Source of the DNA: Actinomycetes bacterium
Lineage (GTDB): Bacteria; Actinomycetota; Acidimicrobiia; Acidimicrobiales; RAAP-2
Assembly (NCBI GenBank): GCA_021779855.1
Contig: JAJXZW010000003.1
Coordinates: 1 to 64,000, forward strand
Length of the DNA: 64,000 nt
Reading direction: 5' to 3'
Part shown: positions 1-7,407 of the stretch, in pieces
Position numbering within the stretch: the first letter of the stretch is position 1
Layout: each line of letters starts with the position of its first letter
Program-made: the position numbers and the translations under genes
The notes under the pieces: model-generated
Told to the model about the DNA's origin: nothing
Databases searched by the model: none
The model's input: the letters and a program-made list of their open reading frames with translations, nothing else

Positions 1-186
1 CGCGGTCGGTGGGGTGCGCAGGCTCCCGGCGCTGACCCGCAGCCCCGGGGTCACCCGGGCGGCGTCGCGCGCGGCCGCCTCCAGGCGCGCGCGCAGGCCC
101 GCGGCGGCGACGAGGTCGACGGCCGGGCGCTCCCCGGGGTCCCCGCGCAAAACCTCGAGGACGGGGCTCAGGGCGACGGGTGACAC
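1..186 (-). CDS. N-terminal part of an unrecognised protein, cut by the left window edge
   Basis: An open minus-strand frame runs from a GTG at 186 off the left edge, giving 62 residues beginning VSPVALSPVLEVLRGD. The codon pattern is the strongly GC-biased one of the neighbours. The fragment is Ala/Arg-rich with amphipathic helix character. No family motif is visible and I do not recognise it. The start is a guess: an in-frame GTG also exists a few codons upstream, and no clear -10 box sits just before 186. It diverges from the small membrane ORF at 232. Confidence 0.45.
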   Translation of the reverse strand, partial: MSPVALSPVLEVLRGDPGERPAVDLVAAAGLRARLEAAARDAARVTPGLRVSAGSLRTPPTA

Positions 187-219
187 GCGTCGAGTGTGCC
201 CGCGCCCTGTCACACGGCC

Positions 220-225
220 TAGCCT
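220..225 (+). promoter_or_regulatory. Predicted leaderless -10 box (TAGCCT)
   Basis: TAGCCT lies 6 nt before the GTG at 232. This is the spacing seen at about twenty other unit heads in the window, so transcription would begin at or next to the start codon. It is the main support that the tiny downstream frame is a gene. Confidence 0.5.
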
Positions 226-231
226 TCGGGC

Positions 232-360
232 GTGTTCGTCGCCGTCTTCGGCTTCTTCGTCCTGGCGCTCGTCGTCCTGTGCGGTCTCATCGTGCGCTGG
301 GCCCTCCGCCGCGATCGCGAGCGCCGTCGCTCGCACCCCTCCGGGCCCGAGGCGCCCTAG
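232..360 (+). CDS. 42-residue single-span membrane protein
   Basis: GTG at 232 opens a 42-residue frame ending TAG at 358-360. The first ~22 residues (MFVAVFGFFVLALVVLCGLI) form one hydrophobic membrane segment. They are followed by a highly basic tail (RWALRRDRERRRS) that would lie in the cytoplasm, ending in a Pro/Gly stretch. This single-pass, positive-tail layout is typical of small actinobacterial membrane proteins of unknown function. A TAGCCT box 6 nt upstream fits the leaderless start pattern here. The stop codon shares CTAG with the stop of the convergent acetyltransferase gene. Function is unknown and no homologue is claimed. Confidence 0.55.
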   Translation: MFVAVFGFFVLALVVLCGLIVRWALRRDRERRRSHPSGPEAP

Positions 361-851
361 GCGTCCGGGCGCGGGTAGCGGTACAGGACGACCTCGCCCT
401 CGACGAGGCCGTGGCGCCGGTAGAACCGGCGGGCGTCGTCGTTGCCGACCAGGACCTCGACGCGCAGGCTGGTGACGCCCTCGGCGGCGAGGACCGCGTC
501 GAGGGCGGCGAGCAACGCCGCGCCGACGCCCCGTCCGCGCCGACCGGGGGCGACGACCAGGGTGTAGAGCTCGCCGACCAGCGCGCCGAGCGGGAAGGTG
601 TCGTCGTGGCCCTCCTCCACCAGGCCGAAGGCGTAGCCGATCGGGTGGCCGTCGTCCTCGGCGACGAGCAGGCGCGCCCGTCCCGCGGCGAAGTGGTCGC
701 GGTACGTGACCAGTCGGGCCGCCCAGGCCCGCTCGTCGGGCTCGGTGAGCGCCAGGGCCGAGACCGCGAGCTCGGCGTGGTGGAGCGAGAGGTAGAGCTC
801 GCGCAGGTCGCCGAGGCGCTCCTCGCCCGCCGTGACGACTCCTACGCTCAC
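357..851 (-). CDS. GNAT-family N-acetyltransferase
   Basis: 164 residues, the normal length for a single-domain GCN5-related acetyltransferase, which moves an acetyl group from acetyl-CoA to an amine. The acetyl-CoA pyrophosphate loop is clear: LYTLVVAPGRRGRGVGAALL (around residues 95-115) carries the R/Q-x-x-G-x-G/A motif. The C-terminal NDDARRFYRRHGL is the usual motif B region, where the Tyr often acts as general acid. The substrate cannot be inferred. The gene overlaps the upstream 98-residue gene by 4 bp (ATGA), so the two are probably one transcript. Its stop overlaps that of the convergent small membrane ORF. Confidence 0.85.
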   Translation of the reverse strand: MSVGVVTAGEERLGDLRELYLSLHHAELAVSALALTEPDERAWAARLVTYRDHFAAGRARLLVAEDDGHPIGYAFGLVEEGHDDTFPLGALVGELYTLVVAPGRRGRGVGAALLAALDAVLAAEGVTSLRVEVLVGNDDARRFYRRHGLVEGEVVLYRYPRPDA

Positions 852-1144
852 TCGCCCCGTCTCGCCTGGAGGGCGGTGACCGCCCGATCGAGGTCGGCGA
901 TGGCCCGCTCGATCACCGCGAGCCGGTCGCGCAGCCGGGCCTCGACACGCTCGTCGACCCGCGCGTCGACCCGCGCGTCGACCTGGGCGGCCAGGCGCGC
1001 GTCGATCGTGTCGACGAGGGGCTGGGCGAGCTGACGGAGTCGCTGACGCAGTTCGGCGACCGCCGAGGGGCTGGACGAGCTGGGGTCCGGGACCCCGTCG
1101 GGCGCAGCCGGGCTCACCGGGTCAGCGGGTTCACTCGTGCTCAT
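848..1144 (-). CDS. Small coiled-coil protein of unknown function
   Basis: 98 residues starting ATG at 1144. The first ~28 residues are Ser/Pro/Asp-rich and disordered-looking. The remainder is almost pure helix, with a short-period repeat around residues 50-70 (AQVDARVDARVDERVEARL) encoded by repeated gtcgacccgcgc-like DNA, then heptad-like ALQ/DLDRAV segments. It looks like an oligomeric coiled coil rather than an enzyme. It is first in a two-gene unit with the GNAT acetyltransferase (4-bp overlap) and has a leaderless-type TAGGGT box. It could be a partner or scaffold of the acetyltransferase, but this is inference from context only. Confidence 0.65.
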   Translation of the reverse strand: MSTSEPADPVSPAAPDGVPDPSSSSPSAVAELRQRLRQLAQPLVDTIDARLAAQVDARVDARVDERVEARLRDRLAVIERAIADLDRAVTALQARRGE

Positions 1145-1150
1145 GGGCCA

Positions 1151-1156
1151 ACCCTA
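1151..1156 (-). promoter_or_regulatory. Predicted leaderless -10 box (TAGGGT) overlapping the upstream stop codon
   Basis: On the minus strand TAGGGT ends 6 nt before the ATG at 1144. Its first three bases are also the TAG stop of the secreted-protein gene ending at 1154, so stop codon and promoter share bases. Confidence 0.5.
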
Positions 1157-3355
1157 GGGCGGGGGCGGGCAGTAGACGCCGGGGTTGAACTGCAGCGTGT
1201 TGAACCGCCCCGACCACGGCGGGCTCTCCAGGGTCTGGGCCTCGCTCTGGAGGGTCGCGAGCGGGGTGCAGGACGCGTCGAAGGTGATGTAGCCGCGGAT
1301 GTTCGACCCGTTGGCCCCGGGGATCGGGTCGGGGCCGTTGTTGGCGAAGGCCAGCGCCTCGAACACGGGCATCGAGAGGCCAGCGAGCCCGTAGTTGGCG
1401 TACTCGCTCTGGGAGGCGTAGACCGCTGCGTTGAGCGACGGGTCGATGGCGTTGAGACCGGCCTGCCAACCCGAGAGCATCGCCGCCCAGTAGGTGGCGT
1501 AGGTGGCCTTCTGGGCCTTGGACGCGCCGGCGGGCGCGTCGAGGTGGGAGTGGTTGTCGGGGTAGCCCTCCGGGTCGAGGATCACCCAGTCGGGTTTGAG
1601 CCCCACCCCGAGGGAGCGATAGCTGTCGATCTGGGTGGCGACCCACTGGCCGGCGTCGTAGCCGTGGGTGTAGTAGGTCTGCGCCGTCTGGGTCTCGTTG
1701 GCGAGCGGCCCGCTCACCGTCCAAAAGGACAGCCAGGTGACCCTCTTGTGGGCGTTGTAGATGGCTTGCCCCATGAGGAAGTCGGGCGACTGGTTCACCG
1801 GTGGCGAGCCGACGAAACCGACCCACGGCGCGCTGCGAGTGCCGAGGCCCCCGGTCTCGGCGAGGATCGGCCACCCGTTGGCGACGGCGGTCGTCCACTT
1901 CGTGAAGGGGATCGCGTAGACGCCCACGCCCTGGGGCGGTGGTGCGCTGTAGCCCGCGGCGTAGAGCGTGAGCTGGCCACCGAGGGTGAGGTCGGTCACG
2001 GTCGTGCCCACGGTGCGCGCTGACGCGCCGGCGGTGACCGAGACGTCGGTCGCGCTCCAGGCCGACGACCCCGGGACGGCGGTGAGGACGAAGAGGTCGC
2101 CCCAGTGGGCCGCCTGCCCCGCGACCGCGACCTGGCCCGGGGTGGTCGCGACGGCCAGGTCACCGGTGAGCGGCGGCGCGCCCGGCGCGGCCGCGGTGAT
2201 GTTGAGGGCGCTCCACGCGTCGAAGCTCGGCGTGGCGAGTGGGCCCGGGGTGGCGGTGAGGTACGTCGTGGAGAAGAGCTCGACCTGCCCACCGGCGGTC
2301 AGTCCCGCCAGATCGATGGTGGCGCTCGTGGCGCCGACCGACAGGGGCCCGAGGAGGGGCGCGCTAGCGGTGAGCGTCGTCAGGTTCTGCTGGGTGAAGC
2401 CGCTGAGCAGCCAGTCGCTCGAGGTGAAGACGGCGAGGTCCCCGTTGGCGAGGGCCGCCGCGACGGTGGGCGTGGGCCCGGGCAGGGCCACGGGATCGCT
2501 CGAGAAGGGCGTCGCGCGCAGAGGCTGGGGCCTCGTGGGCGGGGTGGTGGGCGGGGTGGTGGGCGGGGTGGTGGTCGTCGACGATCGCGGCGCGCGCGCC
2601 GCCGGCCCGACGGCCGCCGTCGAGGGCGAGGTGATGGTCGCGGCGACCTCGGAGAAGACCGGGACGTTCTGACCCGTTGACCAGCCGAGGGTGAGGACCT
2701 CCAGGTCGTTCGCGGTGGTTCGGTAGCTGACGACGGCGCTCGTTCCCTCGACCACGGCGCTGGCGAGGCCTTGGGCGGCCTGTCCCGTCAGGGCCGAGAG
2801 GTCGAGCGCCACGTAGGGCCTCCAGGGCAGTCCTCGGTGGAGCCGATTCCAGTTCGGGGTCACCGGGTCGTTGGGTGCGATCAGCTCGAGGTCGCCCGCG
2901 CCGTCCACGTAGAGCACGTCGGCGTGGCCGTTGGGGTCGATGAAGGGGACGGGGTCACCGGCCGGGGACGGGATCGCCCCCTCGGTCGACAGGTCGGACC
3001 ACGACGTCGTGCCGTTCGCGCTCATCGTGAGCAGGGCCAGGTCGTTCGTGTTGGTGCGATAGGCGATGACGCCGCCCGTGGCGCCCGTGGCGCCGTGGGG
3101 GCCGCCGAGCATCGTCGTCGACTGCAGCTGGCTCTCGAGCGAGTTCGCGTTCCACGGCAGGGGCTCGGTCCCGGTGTCGACGAACTGGTAGAGCGGGTGC
3201 GTCGCCGCCGGAGCCGGCGTCGTCGCGGCCGTCGCCCCTCGCGGGACGCTCGCCACGTACAGGGCGCCGCACAGCACGAGCCCGACCAGTACCAGTCGGA
3301 TTCGTACGGGGGGCGTCCTGGCGCGGTCGACGCGGCGTTCGTGGCGCGTGCTCAC
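1154..3355 (-). CDS. Large secreted protein, beta-rich N-terminal region plus glycosidase-like C-terminal domain
   Basis: 733 residues from a GTG. Residues ~17-45 form a basic stretch followed by a hydrophobic segment (IRLVLVGLVLCGALYVASV), a signal peptide or anchor. Residues ~50-240 and ~275-480 contain repeated beta-type segments (for example VVSYRTTANDLEVL and VIAYRTNTNDLALL), suggesting two related beta-propeller or lectin-like lobes. The lobes are split by a Thr/Pro linker (TTPPTTPP). Residues ~490-733 resemble DUF1906/GH25-like TIM barrels, with PDWVILDPEGYPDNHS followed by AVYASQSEYANYG, where an Asp/Glu pair could be catalytic. A wall-polymer hydrolase carried by a binding domain is plausible but not proven. 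The gene is preceded by a TAGACT box 8 nt before the start and is monocistronic. Confidence 0.6.
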   Translation of the reverse strand: MSTRHERRVDRARTPPVRIRLVLVGLVLCGALYVASVPRGATAATTPAPAATHPLYQFVDTGTEPLPWNANSLESQLQSTTMLGGPHGATGATGGVIAYRTNTNDLALLTMSANGTTSWSDLSTEGAIPSPAGDPVPFIDPNGHADVLYVDGAGDLELIAPNDPVTPNWNRLHRGLPWRPYVALDLSALTGQAAQGLASAVVEGTSAVVSYRTTANDLEVLTLGWSTGQNVPVFSEVAATITSPSTAAVGPAARAPRSSTTTTPPTTPPTTPPTRPQPLRATPFSSDPVALPGPTPTVAAALANGDLAVFTSSDWLLSGFTQQNLTTLTASAPLLGPLSVGATSATIDLAGLTAGGQVELFSTTYLTATPGPLATPSFDAWSALNITAAAPGAPPLTGDLAVATTPGQVAVAGQAAHWGDLFVLTAVPGSSAWSATDVSVTAGASARTVGTTVTDLTLGGQLTLYAAGYSAPPPQGVGVYAIPFTKWTTAVANGWPILAETGGLGTRSAPWVGFVGSPPVNQSPDFLMGQAIYNAHKRVTWLSFWTVSGPLANETQTAQTYYTHGYDAGQWVATQIDSYRSLGVGLKPDWVILDPEGYPDNHSHLDAPAGASKAQKATYATYWAAMLSGWQAGLNAIDPSLNAAVYASQSEYANYGLAGLSMPVFEALAFANNGPDPIPGANGSNIRGYITFDASCTPLATLQSEAQTLESPPWSGRFNTLQFNPGVYCPPPP
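2535..2570. repeat. Three perfect tandem copies of a 12-bp unit
   Basis: The unit gtgggcggggtg is repeated exactly three times, followed by a partial copy. On the minus strand it encodes the TTPP repeats of the flexible linker in the secreted protein. It is likely to vary in copy number. Confidence 0.85.
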
Positions 3356-3363
3356 CCTGAACG

Positions 3364-3369
3364 AGTCTA
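3364..3369 (-). promoter_or_regulatory. Predicted leaderless -10 box (TAGACT)
   Basis: Minus-strand TAGACT lies 8 nt before the GTG at 3355 of the secreted-protein gene. There is no Shine-Dalgarno sequence in the gap. Confidence 0.5.
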
Positions 3370-3428
3370 GGTGGGCCGACGTCCCGCCATGGGTCCGGCC
3401 GGCCTCGCGGCCTCGTCGGCGCCCTGAC

Positions 3429-4448
3429 TCACGCGCGCGCGAACGGGCTGCGCACGTCGATCACGACCTTGCCGCGGGGGGCCGACCGATCGCGCCGCCC
3501 CCTCAGGGTCTCGAGCGCGTCGTCGACGGCGTCCATCGAGAACCGGTGCGTCACGAGGGGCGAGGGGCGAAGGGTCCCGTGGTTGAGTCGGTCCACGACC
3601 TCGGCCCAGGCGCGCCGTGTGTAGGAGAAGCTGCCCTGGAGGATCAGGTCCTTGTTCACGAGGTCGTCGGGCCCCAGCGTGACGGTGCTGCCGTGGGGCG
3701 GCAGTCCGAGGAGCGTGATGGTCCCGCCGCGCGCGGCCAGGGCGACTGCCGTGGCGGTTGCTTCGGCCACGCCCGCCGCCTCGACGACGAGGTCGAACGT
3801 CTCCGCCGGCGGGGCGAGCGCGAACGCGTCGGCGCCCATCGTGCGCGCCAGGTCGGCCTGCTCCGGGCGACGGCCGATCACGGTGACCGAGTGGGGCACG
3901 AAGGCGCGGGCGAGGTGGGCCGCGAGGAGGGCGATCGTGCCGTCGCCGATGATCGCCACCCGCGCACCCGGTGGGATCGGCAGGCGGGTGAGGGCACGCC
4001 AGACCACGGCCATGGGCTCGACGAGCACCGCGTCCTCGAGGGGTACCGCGTCGTCGAGCCGGTGGGCGAGCGCGACGGGGACGCTCACGAGGTCGGCGAG
4101 CGCCCCCTGGCGGGTGAAGCCGATCTCGTCGTAGGTGTCGCAGCGGTTGGTGTCGCCTCTGAGGCAGGCCGGGCAGTGCCCGCACGGAACGATTCCCTCG
4201 ACCACCACGCGTTCCCCGGCGGCTCCCAGGCCCGGTACGTCGTGCTCGAGGGCGCCGACCCACTCGTGCCCGAGGACCAGTGGGTACGCGACGTAGGCGG
4301 GATCTATCGTGGCGTCGACGAGTTCGAGGTCGGTCCCGCACACCCCCACCAACAAGGGCCGCACCAGGGTCTCCCCGTCGCGGATCGGCGGCTCGGGAAC
4401 CTCGCGCAGGCCGACCCCCTGGCCGGGCGCGGTCACGACGGCCCTCAT
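3429..4448 (-). CDS. Zinc-dependent MDR dehydrogenase, probable sugar/polyol dehydrogenase
   Basis: 339 residues, the usual length of medium-chain zinc alcohol/sorbitol/threonine dehydrogenases. Catalytic-zinc ligands are visible as VCGTDLEL (Cys) and GHEWVGALE (His-Glu). The structural zinc site is intact, with four Cys in CGHCPACLRGDTNRC. The Rossmann motif is VAIIGDGTIALLAAHLA, with a slightly changed GxGxxA. The gene overlaps the IclR gene by 4 bp and is second in that minus-strand unit, divergent from a sugar ABC/dehydratase/lactonase operon. From this context it most likely oxidises the imported sugar at C1 to the lactone used by the SMP-30 protein. Substrate and NAD/NADP preference cannot be read directly. 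Confidence 0.8.
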   Translation of the reverse strand: MRAVVTAPGQGVGLREVPEPPIRDGETLVRPLLVGVCGTDLELVDATIDPAYVAYPLVLGHEWVGALEHDVPGLGAAGERVVVEGIVPCGHCPACLRGDTNRCDTYDEIGFTRQGALADLVSVPVALAHRLDDAVPLEDAVLVEPMAVVWRALTRLPIPPGARVAIIGDGTIALLAAHLARAFVPHSVTVIGRRPEQADLARTMGADAFALAPPAETFDLVVEAAGVAEATATAVALAARGGTITLLGLPPHGSTVTLGPDDLVNKDLILQGSFSYTRRAWAEVVDRLNHGTLRPSPLVTHRFSMDAVDDALETLRGRRDRSAPRGKVVIDVRSPFARA

Positions 4449-5248
4449 CGGCGGACCGCCCGGCCCGAGCCGCTCAGGACCATGCTCAGACGGTCGGCGT
4501 GCTCGCGTACCCTGAGGCCCAGGGCCTGCACCTCGCGCAGCGGCACGTCGAGCTTGAGGTCGGTGACGCTGAGGGCGCCGGCGCAGCGACCGTGGTGGTC
4601 GAAGAAGGCCGCTCCCGCACAGAACACCCCTTCGGACTCCTCCTCGTCGTCGATGGCGAAGCCGACCTGGCGGACGCGCTCCAAGTCGCCGAGTAGGTCC
4701 TCCACGGTGCTGAGGGTCTTGGGTGTGTGCACGCGCATTCCCGCCTCGCCGATCAGGCGGCGTACGTCCACCTCGTCCATCTGGGCGAGGATCGCCTTGC
4801 CCGCGGCCGTGCAGTGGGGCTCCTCGCGCTGACCCAGGGGCGCGTGGAAGCGCACCGGCCCGCCGCCGTCGACCCGCTCGAGGAAGATGGGGTAGCCGCT
4901 CTCGTTCACGGCCAGGCGCGCGGTCATTCCCGTCGCGCGCGAGAGCTCGTGCAGCACCGGCAGGCCAAGTTCGCCGATGGAGGTCTGCTGGCTCGCGAGG
5001 TCGCCCAGGCGCAGCAGGTTCAGCCCGAGGCCGTAGCGCGCCCCGACGTCCAGGCTCCGCAGCAACCCGGCCGCCACCAGCGTGCGCGCGAGCGAGAGGG
5101 CCGTGCTCTTGGCCACGCCGAGACCCTGGGCCATCTCGGTGACGCCCAGCCCCTGGGCGCCGGCGTCCGCGACCAGCTCGAGCAGGGCCGCCGCGCGAGC
5201 CACCGACTGGACCCGGTAGCGCTCATCAGCGGGGTTGATGTTCGGCAT
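4445..5248 (-). CDS. IclR-family transcriptional regulator of the sugar-acid locus
   Basis: 267 residues. The start is the ATG at 5248 (MPNINPADERYRVQS), since the frame upstream is low-complexity and includes the promoter region. The N-terminal winged helix (YRVQSVARAAALLELVADAG...GVTEMAQGLGVAKSTALSLARTL) is followed by the IclR effector domain, ending in the characteristic FFDHHGRCAGALSVTD and C-terminal helix. IclR proteins bind small acids or sugars and control adjacent catabolic operons. It is divergent from the M24-like/dehydratase/ABC operon and co-transcribed with the zinc dehydrogenase (ATGA overlap). It is expected to be the local regulator acting in the 5249-5350 gap, with an effector that is probably a sugar acid or lactone (inference). 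Confidence 0.88.
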   Translation of the reverse strand: MPNINPADERYRVQSVARAAALLELVADAGAQGLGVTEMAQGLGVAKSTALSLARTLVAAGLLRSLDVGARYGLGLNLLRLGDLASQQTSIGELGLPVLHELSRATGMTARLAVNESGYPIFLERVDGGGPVRFHAPLGQREEPHCTAAGKAILAQMDEVDVRRLIGEAGMRVHTPKTLSTVEDLLGDLERVRQVGFAIDDEEESEGVFCAGAAFFDHHGRCAGALSVTDLKLDVPLREVQALGLRVREHADRLSMVLSGSGRAVRR

Positions 5249-5360
5249 TGGACAACACAATACGGCACTACCGAGTCGAAGGGGGGTGAACTTGACGCGC
5301 ATTCGTACACCTGCTTGTATGTCGTGATCAATGCCGACCTACGTTCTGTGATGCCGAACA
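5239..5360. promoter_or_regulatory. Divergent control region with inverted repeats spanning both start codons
   Basis: TGTTCGGCAT (5239-5248) is the exact inverted copy of ATGCCGAACA (5351-5360), and these are the first codons of the two divergent genes. A further ATGCCGA copy lies at 5331-5337, in an 8-bp inverted pair CGGCATTG (5243-5250) / CAATGCCG (5329-5336). Possible -10 boxes sit close to both starts: TATTGT 8 nt before the IclR ATG, and TACGTT 5 nt before the ATG at 5351. The ATGCCGA copies are candidate IclR operators. Confidence 0.45.
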
Positions 5361-6457
5361 CTCGACGGAGAGTGGACGAGCGACGGCGTGCCGCGCTGCC
5401 CCGGGCACACGACCTTCGCGAGCGCGCCGGCGCCGGCGCCCTCGTGCTCACGCGCCCCGGCTCGGTCAACTGGGTCACCGGGGGTGTGTCGGACCCCGTC
5501 GACATCACCGCGCCCCGGGACGTCGCCTGGGCCGTCCTCACCGAGGGGACCCGGGCTCTGGTGACCACGGGGATCGAGGCGGCGCGGCTGGCCCGCGACT
5601 TCGACGTCGAGGCGGCGGGCTGGGAACTCGTCTCGGTGCCGTGGTATCGGGCGGAGGCGATGGCCGAGGCGGTGAGGTCCCTCGTGGGCGCGCGCGCCCG
5701 TGTCCTCAGCGACGCGAGCGACGTCGGTGAGGACGTCAGCGAGCAGATCGTCCTCACCCGCATGGTCCTCTCCGAGCCCGAGCGTGAGGACCTACGTGAA
5801 CTCGGACGCGACGTGGCCGTCGCCCTCGACGGCGCGGTGGACTCGTGGCGCCCGGGCGTGTCGCGCGACACCGACGTGGCCGGCGACGTGGCTCGCGCGC
5901 TCATGAGTGTCGGGGCCCTCCCGGTGTGTCTGATCGTGGGCGGTGACGAGCGCGTGCGGAGCCTGCGCCACCCCTTGAGCGTCGGTGCGGTCATCGACGA
6001 GGCCGTGATGGCGGTCGTGGTGGCGCGTCGGGGTGGGCTCCACGTCGCGGCCACGCGACTCGCGGTCGCCCGCGAGGACGATCCGATCGTCGCTCTGACC
6101 CAGGAGCTGGTGGCCGTGGATGACGCGGTGCTGGCCGCGTGCGTGCCTGGGAACAGTTGGGGGAGCGTGGTCGAGGCCCTGGAGCAGGGGTATCGCGCCG
6201 TCGGGCACGAGGGGGCCTGGGTCGAGCACTACCAAGGCGGCCCCATCGCGTACGAGCAGCGCGAGTTCGAACTGGCTCCCGGCCAGAGCTCATCGCCGTT
6301 CTGGGACGGGCGGTGCGCGGTGGGGTGCGCGGTCGCCTGGAATCCCAGTCTGAGCGGCGGCGCGAAGATCGAAGAGACGTATCTGATCAGCGAGTCCGGG
6401 CTCGAGCCCGTGACGCGAGGTGTCCACGAGAGCGAGCGAGTGAGGGTGATGGCGTGA
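5351..6457 (+). CDS. M24 (creatinase/Xaa-Pro peptidase fold) protein lacking the canonical metal Asp pair
   Basis: 368 residues from ATG 5351 (an in-frame GTG lies directly before it). The layout is that of the creatinase/aminopeptidase P family: an N-terminal creatinase-like domain (LVLTRPGSVNWVTGGV) and a C-terminal pita-bread domain with HYQGGPIAYEQRE and SGGAKIEETYLI. In true metallopeptidases the first two ligands are in a D-x-G...D-x-T-R segment. Here the equivalent stretch reads AVMAVVVARRGGLHVAATR with no Asp, so di-metal binding is unlikely or altered. Some Firmicute and actinobacterial M24 relatives share this VVVxARRxGL pattern. It is first in the sugar-acid operon and overlaps the next gene by 4 bp. 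It may be a non-peptidase enzyme of sugar-acid or N-methyl substrate metabolism, but the role is unknown. Confidence 0.7.
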   Translation: MPNTRRRVDERRRAALPRAHDLRERAGAGALVLTRPGSVNWVTGGVSDPVDITAPRDVAWAVLTEGTRALVTTGIEAARLARDFDVEAAGWELVSVPWYRAEAMAEAVRSLVGARARVLSDASDVGEDVSEQIVLTRMVLSEPEREDLRELGRDVAVALDGAVDSWRPGVSRDTDVAGDVARALMSVGALPVCLIVGGDERVRSLRHPLSVGAVIDEAVMAVVVARRGGLHVAATRLAVAREDDPIVALTQELVAVDDAVLAACVPGNSWGSVVEALEQGYRAVGHEGAWVEHYQGGPIAYEQREFELAPGQSSSPFWDGRCAVGCAVAWNPSLSGGAKIEETYLISESGLEPVTRGVHESERVRVMA

Positions 6458-7407
6458 CAGAGAACGACATGGTGAGGGGGACGGGGACGCCCCGGGGCAC
6501 GCGGTTGGTGGCGCGGTACGTCAACGAGCTCAGCGGGCCACGCGCCAGTGGGAGCCGGTTCGCCGACGGCGCCCAGGTGCGCATCGAGATCCCCAGCGTG
6601 GAGAATCCGAGCGCGCTGCGCGCCGTCGTCGAGGAGGGGCAGCGACACGACGTCATCGTCCACCGGGTCTCCCAGGGCAGCGGCGCCATGCTGTTGAGCA
6701 AGGTCGAACTGTCCGAGATGGCGCGTATCGGGGCCGACGAGGGAATGGAGGTCAGCCTCTTTGTCGGACCGCGCGAGGAGTTCGGGGTCGGCGGGGGCGT
6801 GCGCAGCCCTGACGGGGCGCTACTCAACGGACGCCTGCGCGGCTTCGACCACCTGCGCTACGCCATCGAAGACATCCTGCGCGCGGTCGACGTGGGCATC
6901 CGCGGGTTCCTCGTGGCCGACCCCGGCCTGATGGAGGTTCTCTCGCGCATGGTGGCCGACGGCGAGCTCCCGGCGTCCATCGTCTGGAAGGTCTCGGCTG
7001 TCCTGGCGCCCTCGAACGCGGTGACGTTCCGCCAGCTCGTGGCGCTCGGGGGCACGACGGTCAACGTGCCGAGCGACATGACCCTCACCGAGCTCAGCGA
7101 GATCCGGGCTCTCTCGGGCGCGCCGATCGACCTGTACGTGGAGGCCCCCGACTCGATGGGCGGCATGGTCCGGGGCAACGAGCTGGCCGAGCTCGTGACC
7201 GTGGCTGCGCCCCTGTACGCGAAGTTCGGCCTACGCAACGCGCGGGCCGTCTACCCGGCGGGGCGCCAGGTCATGGACGACGTGGTCAACAACGTACGCG
7301 AGAAGGTCCGCCGGGCCGCCATCGCGGTGGACACCCTCGGCGACGTGGCCCCTGACATCGTGATGTCCAAGCCCGGGGCCGCCGGCCTGGGGATACCCGA
7401 GCCGTGA
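6454..7407 (+). CDS. U32-like / TIM-barrel-like protein of unknown function in the sugar-acid operon
   Basis: 317 residues from GTG 6454, which overlaps the preceding stop (GTGA). There are alternating beta/alpha elements throughout: HDVIVHRVSQGSGAML, EVSLFVGPREEF, GIRGFLVADPG, GGTTVNVPSDMTL, IDLYVEAPDSMGG, FGLRNARAVYPAG. This resembles the barrel of proteins loosely annotated as peptidase U32-like, especially DLYVEAPDSMGGMVRGNE and PLYAKFGLRNA. No signal peptide or membrane span is visible. Its fixed place between the M24-like gene and the IlvD/Edd dehydratase, with coupled overlaps on both sides, argues for a catabolic role. I cannot name the reaction. A lyase or dehydratase acting on 2-keto-3-deoxy sugar acids would fill the gap in the pathway (speculative). 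Confidence 0.55.
   Translation: MTENDMVRGTGTPRGTRLVARYVNELSGPRASGSRFADGAQVRIEIPSVENPSALRAVVEEGQRHDVIVHRVSQGSGAMLLSKVELSEMARIGADEGMEVSLFVGPREEFGVGGGVRSPDGALLNGRLRGFDHLRYAIEDILRAVDVGIRGFLVADPGLMEVLSRMVADGELPASIVWKVSAVLAPSNAVTFRQLVALGGTTVNVPSDMTLTELSEIRALSGAPIDLYVEAPDSMGGMVRGNELAELVTVAAPLYAKFGLRNARAVYPAGRQVMDDVVNNVREKVRRAAIAVDTLGDVAPDIVMSKPGAAGLGIPEP

Noticed and set aside
180-1034. Long plus-strand open frame over the acetyltransferase region
   Set aside because: It is antisense to the GNAT and coiled-coil genes, Arg/Asp/Gly-rich without motifs, and explained by high GC content giving open frames on the opposite strand.
848-1144. CRISPR-like or minisatellite array from repeated gtcgacccgcgc units near 955-1000
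   Set aside because: Only two to three imperfect units, in frame, and explained by a coiled-coil protein repeat.
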